A stretch of 64,000 nucleotides of DNA from Asaia bogorensis_B (GTDB lineage Bacteria > Pseudomonadota > Alphaproteobacteria > Acetobacterales > Acetobacteraceae), in NCBI RefSeq assembly GCF_900465315.1, contig NZ_UBIX01000013.1. One strand, written 5' to 3'. The notes beneath the pieces are model-generated. The model did no database searches, was not told where the DNA came from, and worked only from the letters and a program-made list of their open reading frames with translations. Below are positions 1 to 7,217 of the stretch, in pieces (position 1 is the stretch's first letter; each line of letters starts with the position of its first letter). A program made the position numbers and the translations under genes.

Positions 1-151
1 ATTTTGAGCCTTCGGCTGGACGCGGCCAGAAACGGGCCGCGACGGCACATGATGCCACAACGAAAGTTCCAAGCACCGTGAGGTCGGAAGCCAGTTCAGC
101 CGGGATTATCGGCATAATGGACGTGTAAAACGCCTGCCAGTCGAGATCCAT
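1..151 (-). CDS. Partial small membrane protein, holin-like
   Basis: The reading frame begins at ATG 151 on the minus strand and runs off the left edge, so only the first 50 residues are visible. It opens MDLDWQAFYTSIMPIIPAEL and then has a hydrophobic stretch (roughly residues 24-40, TVLGTFVVASCAVAARFW) followed by a basic/proline tail, which fits a one-pass or hairpin membrane protein. It lies 37 bp downstream of the GH24 endolysin on the same strand. That position suggests a holin or another lysis-cassette membrane protein, but no family was recognised and no clear Shine-Dalgarno sequence precedes the ATG. Function is inference from the neighbour only. Confidence 0.45.
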   Translation of the reverse strand, partial: MDLDWQAFYTSIMPIIPAELASDLTVLGTFVVASCAVAARFWPRPAEGSK

Positions 152-188
152 TGTCAGATTACCTTTGACGATTTGGATGGAACGATGA

Positions 189-695
189 TCAGGCGCAACC
201 CGGCACACCTGTCACGGGTTGACCGAAATAGACGGCGCGCTCGAGTTGGCGGCGCCTCCTGAGACCTGCAAGAACCACCATCCGGCCGTTCACACTGGCT
301 TTGTCCCAGCGGAGCAACTGCTCACCGGCGGCTGTGTATTGGCCCTGATTGAGCAGGGTGCGCAGAGTGGAGCGATACATGGCCGCGCTACCGATATTGA
401 ATTGCCATGACAGGAGTGCGGCCTCCTGAGTAGGTAACAATGGTACTGAAATCGCTTTACGCAATTTTTCGCGTAGATCGATAAGAGTGCATCTCAGCAG
501 GCTGATTGCGCTCTTTTCTGTCAGTTGGGGCGTTTCGGGGGTAACCGGGCTACCATCAGCGAGAAACCGGTTGCCAATGCCAATCGTCCAGTATCCGGCA
601 GGGCATCGGTAGGGGGCGAGGCGTAGTCCCTCAACATCGTCACGACGCAAAAGCGCCGTAGCAACTTCGATTGAATTGCTCATTATATTTCTCAT
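189..695 (-). CDS. Phage-type lysozyme (endolysin), GH24 family
   Basis: A 168-residue muramidase that would cleave the glycan backbone of peptidoglycan. Residues 22-41 carry the GH24 signature (EGLRLAPYR then GYWTIGIGNR). The catalytic spacing E-x8-(D/C)-x5-T is met by Glu22, Cys31 and Thr37, the arrangement of T4-type endolysins, with Cys in place of Asp. There is no N-terminal signal or SAR anchor, so release would need a holin, which the partial gene downstream may supply. ATG 695 is used; ATG 683 (residue 5) is an alternative with a slightly better GAGA upstream. The gene is probably a prophage remnant or the edge of a prophage lying to the left; nothing to its right looks phage-derived. 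Confidence 0.85.
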   Translation of the reverse strand: MRNIMSNSIEVATALLRRDDVEGLRLAPYRCPAGYWTIGIGNRFLADGSPVTPETPQLTEKSAISLLRCTLIDLREKLRKAISVPLLPTQEAALLSWQFNIGSAAMYRSTLRTLLNQGQYTAAGEQLLRWDKASVNGRMVVLAGLRRRRQLERAVYFGQPVTGVPGCA

Positions 696-1062
696 TACTT
701 GTAATCTATTGTTTAATGACGTTCGGCATCCGTCAGTTACGTGCTGGAAACCCAGATGTTTTCTGCAAAACTTCTGTCAGCAGGCTGTGGGTGTGTTGGA
801 AACTTTTCTTTTGCCCACTTACGACGGGAATGTCTGGATCGTTCCACCGAGCTTGCAACAGGCGCAGGGATGCTGCTGTGCAGCTCGTAAGCACAGAGAG
901 CGGCCATCCCTGGTCTGGACCCGTAGAATGCTCTGCCCTGATCGCGTATCGGCGATGTAGATCCTGAAGAGAAGCGGATGGTAAGTTCCACCTCGAACAC
1001 AGATATACTTCAAGGTAATTATATTGATATCACATCTTGGATTATATTTGAATATTATATTT

Positions 1063-1074
1063 TATTGATCAATA
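1063..1074. promoter_or_regulatory. Perfect 12-bp palindrome in AT-rich region
   Basis: TATTGATCAATA is a perfect dyad inside the AT-rich segment upstream of the LOV kinase, 18 bp before a TATGAT -10-like hexamer (1092-1097). It is placed as an operator would be, but the binding protein is unknown and AT-rich DNA yields such dyads by chance. Confidence 0.3.
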
Positions 1075-1175
1075 TTTCCATTGAAAACAGATATGATAGA
1101 TAAAACCCCGGTGCTCGTCTGCGATTGGGGGCAAAATAAGATCTCTGGCTACCTGGTTCGAGAGCAAGTCAGTCT

Positions 1176-1203
1176 GTCATTGAAACAATGACCTCGCAGC
1201 GAG
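1176..1203. promoter_or_regulatory. Inverted repeat upstream of the LOV kinase
   Basis: GTCATTG-AAA-CAATGAC (1176-1192) is a perfect 7-bp inverted repeat, directly followed by CTCG-CAG-CGAG (1193-1203). It could be an operator or a pair of leader hairpins about 130-160 bp before the kinase start. No known consensus was recognised. Confidence 0.35.
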
Positions 1204-1334
1204 CCTGTCATGGGCGGCTTGTGTCGGGTGGGAGCCTCGCTTGTTGGGGAATATGCAAGTGTGTGAAACCCTCCCGGCAAGGTTTCGTTTGAGGCAGATG
1301 TGATGCCCCTCCGGCATTCACCGGGGGAGAAAAT

Positions 1335-2438
1335 GTGAAGCAGCGCGACGACTGGCACCTGACAGACGAGCTTGATTATGAGCAGGGGCGAGGTGACCCG
1401 TTTGCCGCTGCTGTCCGGGCAACGCGCATGCCCATGGTGATCACGGACCCGGGTCAGTCAGATAATCCGATCGTTTTCTGCAATGTCGCTTTTCAGGAAC
1501 TGACGGGTTATGACCGCGCCGAAATTATCGGCAGGAACTGCCGCTTTCTCCAGGGGCCCGAAACCGACCCTCATATGGTCGCGCAGGTTCGTGCAGCGAT
1601 CGAGCAGGGGCACGACATCGACGTTGATTTGCTGAATTACCGCAAGGACGGTTCGACCTTCTGGAATGCGCTCTATCTCTCTCCCGTCCGCGACGCGAAT
1701 GGTGATATCCGTTTTTTCTTCGCTTCCCAGCTCGATGTGACAGAGCGTGTGGAAGCGCAGCAGATCATCAACCACCAGAAGATTTTGGTGGAGCGTGAGG
1801 TTGAACGCCGAACGGCGGATCTACGTGATGCTCTGGAGGCGAAAACCATCCTCCTCCACGAAGTCGACCATCGTGTGAAGAATAATCTGACCATGATCGG
1901 GTCGCTTCTGCGTCTGCAAGCGCGCACGATTGACGACCCGGCTATCGTTGCGAAGCTCGACAGTATGCTTGAGCGTGTCGATGCCCTCGCTGTGGTCCAC
2001 CGTCAGCTTTATCAGTCAGAGGATATTGCCGCGTTCGACATTGGCGGTTTTGTTGAAAACCTTGCACGCGACGTCGTCGGGTCAAGTGGTCGCACAAATA
2101 TACGTCTCCTGCTGAAGGTGCGGCCGCTGATGGTTGATTCAGCCCATGCCTCTGCCCTTGGTCTCATCCTCAACGAGATCCTGACAAATGCCATCAAGCA
2201 CGGTTTTGCGGATGGTCGGGCAGGCGTGCTCAGCCTGTTCGCCGGGGAGGAAAACGGGCTTGGCACGATCCGGATATGCGATGACGGTCCCGGCATGCCC
2301 TCAGTCAGACGAACCAGAAGCATAGGCGCGGCCCTGATCACCCGTCTTTCGCGTCAGGCTCAGGCTCAGGCCACATGGAGTGACAACGGTCCTGGCACCT
2401 GCGTCACGATCACTTTTCCCAAAAGCGATACTCTCTGA
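1335..2438 (+). CDS. Blue-light LOV-domain sensor histidine kinase (HWE/HisKA_2 type)
   Basis: A soluble 367-residue photoreceptor kinase. Residues about 25-140 form a LOV/PAS domain with the flavin-binding signature GRNCRFLQG, in which Cys69 would form the photo-adduct with FMN; NYRKDG and FFASQLDVTE are also typical. A helical linker leads to the dimerisation and phosphotransfer box (residues 171-185), where His179 in HEVDHRVKNN is the likely phosphoacceptor. The ATP-binding domain has the N-box (NEILTNAIKHG, 280-290) and DDGPGMP (316-322). No membrane segment. The start is GTG 1335, preceded by GGGGGAGA; an ATG two bases earlier is immediately closed by TGA. The stop codon overlaps the start of the response regulator by one base, so the two are a coupled two-component pair. 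LOV-HWE kinases in related bacteria control stress or motility; the output here is unknown. Confidence 0.93.
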   Translation: MKQRDDWHLTDELDYEQGRGDPFAAAVRATRMPMVITDPGQSDNPIVFCNVAFQELTGYDRAEIIGRNCRFLQGPETDPHMVAQVRAAIEQGHDIDVDLLNYRKDGSTFWNALYLSPVRDANGDIRFFFASQLDVTERVEAQQIINHQKILVEREVERRTADLRDALEAKTILLHEVDHRVKNNLTMIGSLLRLQARTIDDPAIVAKLDSMLERVDALAVVHRQLYQSEDIAAFDIGGFVENLARDVVGSSGRTNIRLLLKVRPLMVDSAHASALGLILNEILTNAIKHGFADGRAGVLSLFAGEENGLGTIRICDDGPGMPSVRRTRSIGAALITRLSRQAQAQATWSDNGPGTCVTITFPKSDTL

Positions 2439-2887
2439 TGGCAGCTCCCATGGATGTTCTCATTGTTGAGGACGAAATGATCATCGCTATGGATATGGAA
2501 GCGTTGATACGTGACAGTGGTCATGAGGTGGTGGGAGCTGTTGCGTCGTTACAGGAGGTCGAGGCGCTGCCGGATCAGGTCAGTCCGCAACTCGCATTAG
2601 TTGATCTTCATCTTGCAGGGGGATCGAACGGGTTTGAGGTCTGTGCGCACATACGCGAGAGATGGCCGCAAGCCCTGATTATCTTCCTGACCGCTAACGT
2701 CTCGAAAATCCCCGAGGATTTTTCAGGGGCCCATGGTGTAATCGCCAAGCCATTTTCCCATGCTGGCGTGGTGAACGCATTGCGTTATCTGTCTGAGGGG
2801 GTGTTCGATCCACCGCCCTCTGTGCCGCGCCCATCAAGCCTCGCAACGTCAGAACATCTGCGCGAACGCTGGACGACCTGCGCCTGA
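2438..2887 (+). CDS. Single-domain response regulator, partner of the LOV kinase
   Basis: A 149-residue CheY-like receiver domain. The acidic pocket is E11/D12, the phosphorylated residue Asp56 (VDLHL), the switch Thr85 (FLTAN) and Lys104 (AKPFS) are all present. After about residue 122 there is only a short proline-rich tail, with no DNA-binding, EAL or sigma-like output domain, so it is not PhyR. It overlaps the kinase stop codon (TGATG), implying translational coupling and a dedicated phosphotransfer pair. It probably acts by protein-protein contact or as a phosphate sink; the target is not encoded nearby. Confidence 0.9.
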   Translation: MAAPMDVLIVEDEMIIAMDMEALIRDSGHEVVGAVASLQEVEALPDQVSPQLALVDLHLAGGSNGFEVCAHIRERWPQALIIFLTANVSKIPEDFSGAHGVIAKPFSHAGVVNALRYLSEGVFDPPPSVPRPSSLATSEHLRERWTTCA

Positions 2888-2904
2888 AGCATGATCCGCG
2901 TCTG

Positions 2905-2942
2905 CTCAGGGTGCAACGATGTCTTGCTCATTGCACCCTGAG
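2905..2942. terminator. Hairpin between convergent genes
   Basis: CTCAGGGTGCAA (2905-2916) and TTGCACCCTGAG (2931-2942) form a perfect 12-bp inverted repeat with a 14-nt loop, midway between the response regulator and the converging dehydrogenase. There is no T-run on either side, so termination efficiency is uncertain; the placement suggests a bidirectional transcription end. Confidence 0.5.
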
Positions 2943-2956
2943 TAAGCAGCCAAAGG

Positions 2957-3757
2957 TTAGAGGATGCCGCCCGAGATCGGCATCGTAACGCCTGTAATAT
3001 AACTTGCGTCCTCACTCAGCAGGAAAGCCACGGTGCCAGGAATTTCCTCGATGTCGCCAAGACGACGCATGGGAACACCAGCAACCATCTCCTTCTTTAC
3101 TGTCTGCGGATCGGTCGAGAAATACTGCGTATTCGTGGCCGCTTGCAGCTCGGTCTGGCGGTCCCACATGAAGCCCGGCCCCATCAGCGCCGGGGCAATG
3201 CCATTGACCCGGATGTTATGAGGCGCGAGATCCTTGGAGGCGACTTGTGTCAGGCCGACCACGCCGAATTTCGACGAACCATAGGCGCCCATGTTTGGAG
3301 GGCCCTGCAGGCCTGCCATGCTGGCTGTGTTCACAATGCTGCCCGAACGGCGAGCAACCATGCGGCGCGATACGGCACGCAGCACATGAAACGCCCCAAC
3401 CAGATCGATATCGACAACGCGCTGGAAGTCCTCAACAGGGTACTCATGAATGGGTGCGAAGGCGCCCTGATAACCGGCATTATTGAACAGCAGGTCGATC
3501 GGGCCGACATCCTTCTCGGCGTAGTCAACGGCTTCCTCGACGCTCGTGTAGTTCGTAACGTCACAAACCACCGTCTTGACCTTCACACCATGCTCGGCGA
3601 ACTGCTTCGCCGCTTCGTCGAGTTTGCCCTGATCGAGATCGAGCAGCACAACGTGACTGCCTTCTTTCGCCAGACGGCGTGCTACGGCGAGCCCGATATT
3701 GCCAGCGGCACCGGTCACGAGAGCTGTCTTGCCAGCGAAACGTTTCGTCTCACTCAT
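2957..3757 (-). CDS. xdh: NAD-dependent xylitol dehydrogenase-like SDR oxidoreductase
   Basis: A 266-residue classical short-chain dehydrogenase. The cofactor motif TGAAGNIG is at 15-22, and Asp40 at the end of the second strand favours NAD over NADP. NNAG is at 92-95 and the catalytic Ser146, Tyr159 and Lys163 are in place. Segments such as NNAGYQGAFAP, GFMWDRQTELQA, QYFSTDP and PMRRLGDIEEIPG match, from memory, the Gluconobacter oxydans xylitol dehydrogenase, which interconverts xylitol and D-xylulose in the cytoplasm. AAGGA lies 9 nt before the ATG. A second SDR lies just upstream on the same strand, which suggests a small polyol-metabolism unit. The exact substrate (xylitol or another polyol) cannot be fixed from sequence alone. 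Confidence 0.85.
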   Translation of the reverse strand: MSETKRFAGKTALVTGAAGNIGLAVARRLAKEGSHVVLLDLDQGKLDEAAKQFAEHGVKVKTVVCDVTNYTSVEEAVDYAEKDVGPIDLLFNNAGYQGAFAPIHEYPVEDFQRVVDIDLVGAFHVLRAVSRRMVARRSGSIVNTASMAGLQGPPNMGAYGSSKFGVVGLTQVASKDLAPHNIRVNGIAPALMGPGFMWDRQTELQAATNTQYFSTDPQTVKKEMVAGVPMRRLGDIEEIPGTVAFLLSEDASYITGVTMPISGGIL

Positions 3758-3780
3758 TGGTTGTCATCCTTCATGGTCGT

Positions 3781-3802
3781 ATCCCGGCCTTTCGACCGGG
3801 AT
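3781..3802. terminator. Hairpin between the two SDR genes
   Basis: ATCCCGG (3781-3787) and CCGGGAT (3796-3802) form a perfect 7-bp stem with an 8-nt loop in the 137-bp gap between the upstream SDR and the xylitol dehydrogenase. It has no T-run; it may be a weak terminator or an mRNA-stabilising element. Confidence 0.35.
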
Positions 3803-3894
3803 GCGCCGAAAGACCCTGCCTTACCTTCAGCGGCATAGGCACGGGTCGGTTCCTCATAACTAGCAGTATAGCAGCGCTTTCGCATTGCTATGCA

Positions 3895-4686
3895 TCAAAG
3901 GGTTTTAAGCATTCCGCCATCAACGAAATACGACGAACCCACGCTGTAGGAAGCCTTGTCGGAGCACAGGAACACGAAGAAATTGGCCAGTTCCTCGGGT
4001 GACCCAAAGCGCTTGATGGGGGCATGTTCGTCGGCAACGCCCTGCAGATAGGCTTCCCAGTCGCCACCGCTCTCGCTGGTCAGTTGCTTGGCCGTCTTGA
4101 TCCAGTCAGGCGTCAGGATCAGGCCCGGATTGACGCAGTTCACGCGGATGTTGTCCTTGATCACCTCTGTCGAGAGGGTTTTCGAGAACATCATCAAGGC
4201 TGCTTTGGTGACATTATAGATCGGCTCGTACCACAGCGGCTGGGCTGCACAGATGGAGGCATTGTGAATGATGGCGCCACCGCCACGTTTCTTCATGCCT
4301 GGGACAAGGCCGCGTGCCAGGCGAATGGCCGCCATGACGTGCAGATCCCAGTAGAACTGCCACTTTTCGTCAGAGGCTTCCATGATAGTCTCGTTCGAGC
4401 CCGTTCCGGCATTGTTGATGAGGATATCCGCACCACCAAAAGCGGCTTCAGTTTCACGAACAATGCTTTCGATGCCCTCGCTGGTCGCTACATCGGCAGC
4501 GATGGGCACGCAGCGCACGCCGAAGCTTGCCGCGAGCTTTGATGCCGCTTCTGTCAGCCGCTCCTTGTCGCGGGCCACCATGACGATGTGAGCCCCTTCG
4601 CGGGCCAGACCCTCAGCCACAGCAAGACCGATGCCGACACTACCACCTGTGATGACAGCAACTTTATCCTTCAAACCCAGATCCAT
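3895..4686 (-). CDS. SDR family oxidoreductase, probably NADP-linked
   Basis: A classical short-chain dehydrogenase of 263 residues from ATG 4686, chosen because AAGGA lies 8 nt upstream; a GTG at 4716 would add ten residues but has no ribosome-binding site. Visible motifs are TGGSVGIG (13-20), an Arg39 after strand two (VARDKE) that suggests NADP, NNAG (91-94), and catalytic Ser144, Tyr157, Lys161. The C-terminus ends in VGSSYFVDGGM, the usual SDR closing motif. It precedes the xylitol dehydrogenase in the same direction with a hairpin between. Substrate unknown; sugar or polyol oxidation is a reasonable guess from the neighbour. Confidence 0.85.
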   Translation of the reverse strand: MDLGLKDKVAVITGGSVGIGLAVAEGLAREGAHIVMVARDKERLTEAASKLAASFGVRCVPIAADVATSEGIESIVRETEAAFGGADILINNAGTGSNETIMEASDEKWQFYWDLHVMAAIRLARGLVPGMKKRGGGAIIHNASICAAQPLWYEPIYNVTKAALMMFSKTLSTEVIKDNIRVNCVNPGLILTPDWIKTAKQLTSESGGDWEAYLQGVADEHAPIKRFGSPEELANFFVFLCSDKASYSVGSSYFVDGGMLKTL

Positions 4687-5412
4687 ACCAATCGTCCTTG
4701 TGAGATCCTGTGTCACCCCCCTTTGAGGCGACCCATAGGCGGCATACTGAACGAGGGATCAGAAACGGGAGGAAGAGGGAGAAGCGCACAAGTTTGAGTG
4801 ACATCGAACACGCTACGGTGAGGCGAGGGAGATGAGCAGTGCAGGCACCCGTCGGATGGTCAGAACCGACACGAGCCTCAGGATGGGACGATCCGTGCGG
4901 AAAAGGTTTCTGGGGGTGACTTTTTCACCGTAAGCATCGTTGAGTATCCCGATAGGGTATTCGGCGCGTCGCTCTTTCCAGTGACCGTTTATCTGCCGAG
5001 CTTCTCACCTGGGCCAGGGAGCGTCATCAACCGGATTGTGCCCCCTCGTGGCAGTAAACAATCCCGGGTTTCAGGACGATCACTACCGTTCTTCGCCGTG
5101 GCACCGTATTCGCGGCGATGTCGACAGACGAAAGTTCTGGGGACGAGCGAGCAATGCAGCTTGATGTGGCGAGGCTGACGACGCCACTAACGGTGCCGTG
5201 CCCGGTATGACCGAGGTCTTGCGCGCTGCCATCTGTGCAGGCCTGCCCGTAACGAGTCTTTCATGGTCGTTGGTTTTCTTCCACCCTGCAAATCGTGATC
5301 CGGGCTTACAAGGAGGCGGGACCTGGATGCGTGAGCCGCCCTCGACGCGGCACCTGACATGGTTCATCACCAGACGCTGTAGATAGAAAATTGCGTGAGA
5401 GGGACACATGTC
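4687..5412. other. Intergenic region, no gene recognised
   Basis: About 725 bp between divergently transcribed genes. Open frames on the minus strand (5083-5430) and plus strand (4981-5178) have compositions unlike real proteins and overlap each other. Nothing else was recognised; it should hold the promoters of the SDR unit (minus) and the lipoprotein (plus). Confidence 0.4.
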
Positions 5413-5682
5413 ATGATCAGATTGCGTCAAACAGGGAGACAGGGCTTTCCCCGCTCCATCGCGCTGTTCACAGTGCTTCTGACATCAGTGCTTGCAGGAT
5501 GCGCTCATGACGATAGACCGGCAAAAGGTGCCTATCTGGCCAATCCCGCTTCTGTTTATTGCAAGGAGCAGGGCGGTAAGCTCGAAATTCGGCATGAGAA
5601 AGATGGTGAGGTAGGTTACTGTCACCTGGCCTATGGACGCGTGGTTGAGGAATGGGTGCTCTACAGGGCGGCCCACCATTAG
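5413..5682 (+). CDS. Small DUF333-type lipoprotein
   Basis: An 89-residue exported protein. From ATG 5413 (AGAGGG 9 nt upstream; a GTG at 5395 is the alternative) there is a basic N-terminus, a hydrophobic core and a lipobox SVLAGC, so it should be lipidated on Cys. The mature part ANPASVYCKEQGGKL, GEVGYCHLAYGRVVEEW matches the DUF333 family, often labelled hemolysin or putative lipoprotein, with its two conserved cysteines. The usual CxLPDG motif reads CHLAYG here. Function unknown; periplasmic or outer-membrane location inferred. Confidence 0.8.
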   Translation: MIRLRQTGRQGFPRSIALFTVLLTSVLAGCAHDDRPAKGAYLANPASVYCKEQGGKLEIRHEKDGEVGYCHLAYGRVVEEWVLYRAAHH

Positions 5683-5988
5683 GCGCGCAATTCACTTGGG
5701 CGGTGACAGGAGGTGCTTGAATGCACGACGTTGAGCATTCGAGCATCCCCTGGATTTTCAGACGCGCTCCTGCGGTAGCGCGGTTGTGAACGAAGGATGG
5801 GCGACACCATGCGAACAGCCGGTGCGCGACATCGTTAAGCCTTAAATGGGTTGTATGCACGCGTTGATAGAACCCAGCTACCCGTCTGTATGAGAGCAGC
5901 GGGACGCCGTTGCTTCTGGCCAGTCTCTCGTCGAAGAGGAAATTCTCTGGGGGTCGCGGCATTGGATCTGCTGCGAAAGAGACGCGAG
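5683..5988. other. Intergenic region before the first HAD gene
   Basis: About 305 bp. The HAD reading frame stays open back to a TTG at 5851, but the translation upstream of ATG 5989 is not HAD-like. A short direct repeat GAGCAT-TC-GAGCAT occurs near 5734. No promoter or RNA was recognised with confidence. Confidence 0.35.
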
Positions 5989-6693
5989 ATGGTTACAAAA
6001 ACCCTGGCCGAATCCCTGATCACCACCCCACAGATGTCGGTTCGCGGTGTGATTTTGGACATGGACGGTCTCCTGCTTGACAGCGAATCGCTAGGTATAG
6101 AGGCCTCCATGCGGGCTGCGCGACAATGCGGTTTCCCGCTGCCGGTATCTCTTGCGAACGCCATGATAGGCCTTCCTGAGGACAGGTGCCTCGAACTCCT
6201 TGCAATGCATTGCGGTGCAGCAGCGCAAGCGGAAAAATTCTTCGCCTTGCAGGAGGAGTGCCTGTCCGAAATGGTCGGGCAGGGTCGTTTGCGGTTGAAG
6301 CCGGGCGCCCTCAGTATTCTCGATCTGCTCGACGCCAGAAATATTCCACGCGCAATTGCCACGTCATCGAGCCATGGGCGCGCCACAGATCATCTTGCCG
6401 CTCTTGCCATGACAGAGCGTTTCGACGCCGTTGTGACGCGTGACGATGTAACCCACGGCAAGCCGGATCCTGAACCCTACACGCTTGCCGCCGCCCGTAT
6501 CGGCGTGACCGCCGAACTATGCCTCGCACTTGAGGATTCATCAGTAGGCGTCAGGGCGGCGGTTGCAGCAGGTATGCGCGTCATCATGGTGCCGGATCTG
6601 GCTGAACCAGACGATTTTGCGAGAGCTAACGCTCTTGCCATCGTTGAAAGTCTCGACGTCGCCAGAGACTATCTCATGCGCTATGCCCGATAG
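5989..6693 (+). CDS. HAD superfamily hydrolase, subfamily IA
   Basis: A 234-residue cytoplasmic phosphatase or phosphomutase of the haloacid dehalogenase fold. Motif I is ILDMDGLLLD, with nucleophile Asp24 and Asp26; motif II is TSSS; motif III Lys and motif IV are in GKPDPEPY and LEDSSVGVRAA. The cap between about 35 and 100 is the alpha-helical C1 type, like beta-phosphoglucomutase and 2-deoxyglucose-6-phosphatase. ATG 5989 is used; ATG 6034 (MSVRGVILDMDG) would also give a complete fold. A second HAD of the same class lies 525 bp downstream, but the gap is too large to assume an operon. Substrate not predictable. Confidence 0.82.
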   Translation: MVTKTLAESLITTPQMSVRGVILDMDGLLLDSESLGIEASMRAARQCGFPLPVSLANAMIGLPEDRCLELLAMHCGAAAQAEKFFALQEECLSEMVGQGRLRLKPGALSILDLLDARNIPRAIATSSSHGRATDHLAALAMTERFDAVVTRDDVTHGKPDPEPYTLAAARIGVTAELCLALEDSSVGVRAAVAAGMRVIMVPDLAEPDDFARANALAIVESLDVARDYLMRYAR

Positions 6694-6948
6694 GGTCCTA
6701 ATTCGCGTATAAAACGGCGCAACGACAACGTAGCGTCGAAGCTAACGCCAAGGCTACGAAAACTTCATGCTGTGATGACAAAACCGATGAGCCGGTCTGG
6801 CGCTGTTCATCACGAACCTGCGATTACTTGAGCGGGCCATATGCCCATAGGACCACGCGCATCCGTTCATGGTCTCTCCAAGTGATCGTTCGAGATTTAT
6901 TGTATAGAAAAAGTAATAAAACAGACCAATAATCTTTTTGCGGTAGTT

Positions 6949-6966
6949 CTGTCATGTCTTTGTCAT
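6949..6966 (+). promoter_or_regulatory. Pho-box-like direct repeat
   Basis: CTGTCAT-GTCT-TTGTCAT: two 7-bp repeats with 11-bp periodicity, matching the known PhoB-box architecture (CTGTCAT, four bases, CTGTCAT) in 13 of 14 repeat positions. It lies 250 bp before a HAD phosphatase. PhoB control is inferred; no good -10 follows at the canonical distance. Confidence 0.5.
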
Positions 6967-7087
6967 GATTGCCGAGAGAAATCAAAAACCTACACGCATA
7001 ACGCCAAATATGTGACGCGTGACATTCCTGCAGTTATGCGGACTTCATTGGCCGAATGGAAAATCCCGCTCTCCCAGGAGAGATATT

Positions 7088-7115
7088 TTGACGTTTTTCC
7101 TTGCATTTCTATTTT
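7088..7115 (+). promoter_or_regulatory. Candidate sigma-70 promoter
   Basis: TTGACG (7088-7093), a 16-bp spacer and TATTTT (7110-7115) sit about 100 bp before the HAD start codon. The match to -35/-10 consensus is fair; not confirmed. Confidence 0.35.
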
Positions 7116-7217
7116 TCATGCTTATCTTGAGCCCATACACACGATTTCGTGATTGCCCAAACCCTGTGTGCAGAGAGCGCCGATCGGTGCCCGCACAAAC
7201 CGAGAGAGGACAATATC

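Larger units (their letters stand above)
696..1334. other. Intergenic region between endolysin and LOV kinase
   Basis: About 640 bp without a convincing gene. Small open frames on both strands (for example 676-960 plus, 737-1000 minus) overlap one another and show no protein-like composition. The stretch 1010-1110 is strikingly AT-rich compared with the GC-rich surroundings and contains a perfect palindrome and a TATGAT -10-like hexamer at 1092-1097. Two small hairpins at 1176-1203 lie closer to the kinase start. Probably a divergent regulatory region. Confidence 0.5.
6694..7217. other. Intergenic region with regulatory signals
   Basis: About 525 bp between the two HAD genes. It contains an AT-rich stretch around 6895-6945, a Pho-box-like direct repeat (6949-6966) and a promoter-like TTGACG/TATTTT pair (7088-7115). 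A plus-strand open frame at 7019-7237 ends inside the next gene and looks non-coding. Confidence 0.5.

Noticed and set aside
671..1013. Several small overlapping open frames upstream of the LOV kinase
   Set aside because: They overlap on both strands, lack ribosome-binding sites and have compositions typical of chance frames.
5083..5430. A 115-codon minus-strand frame before the DUF333 lipoprotein
   Set aside because: No recognisable motif, no ribosome-binding site, and it overlaps the lipoprotein start.
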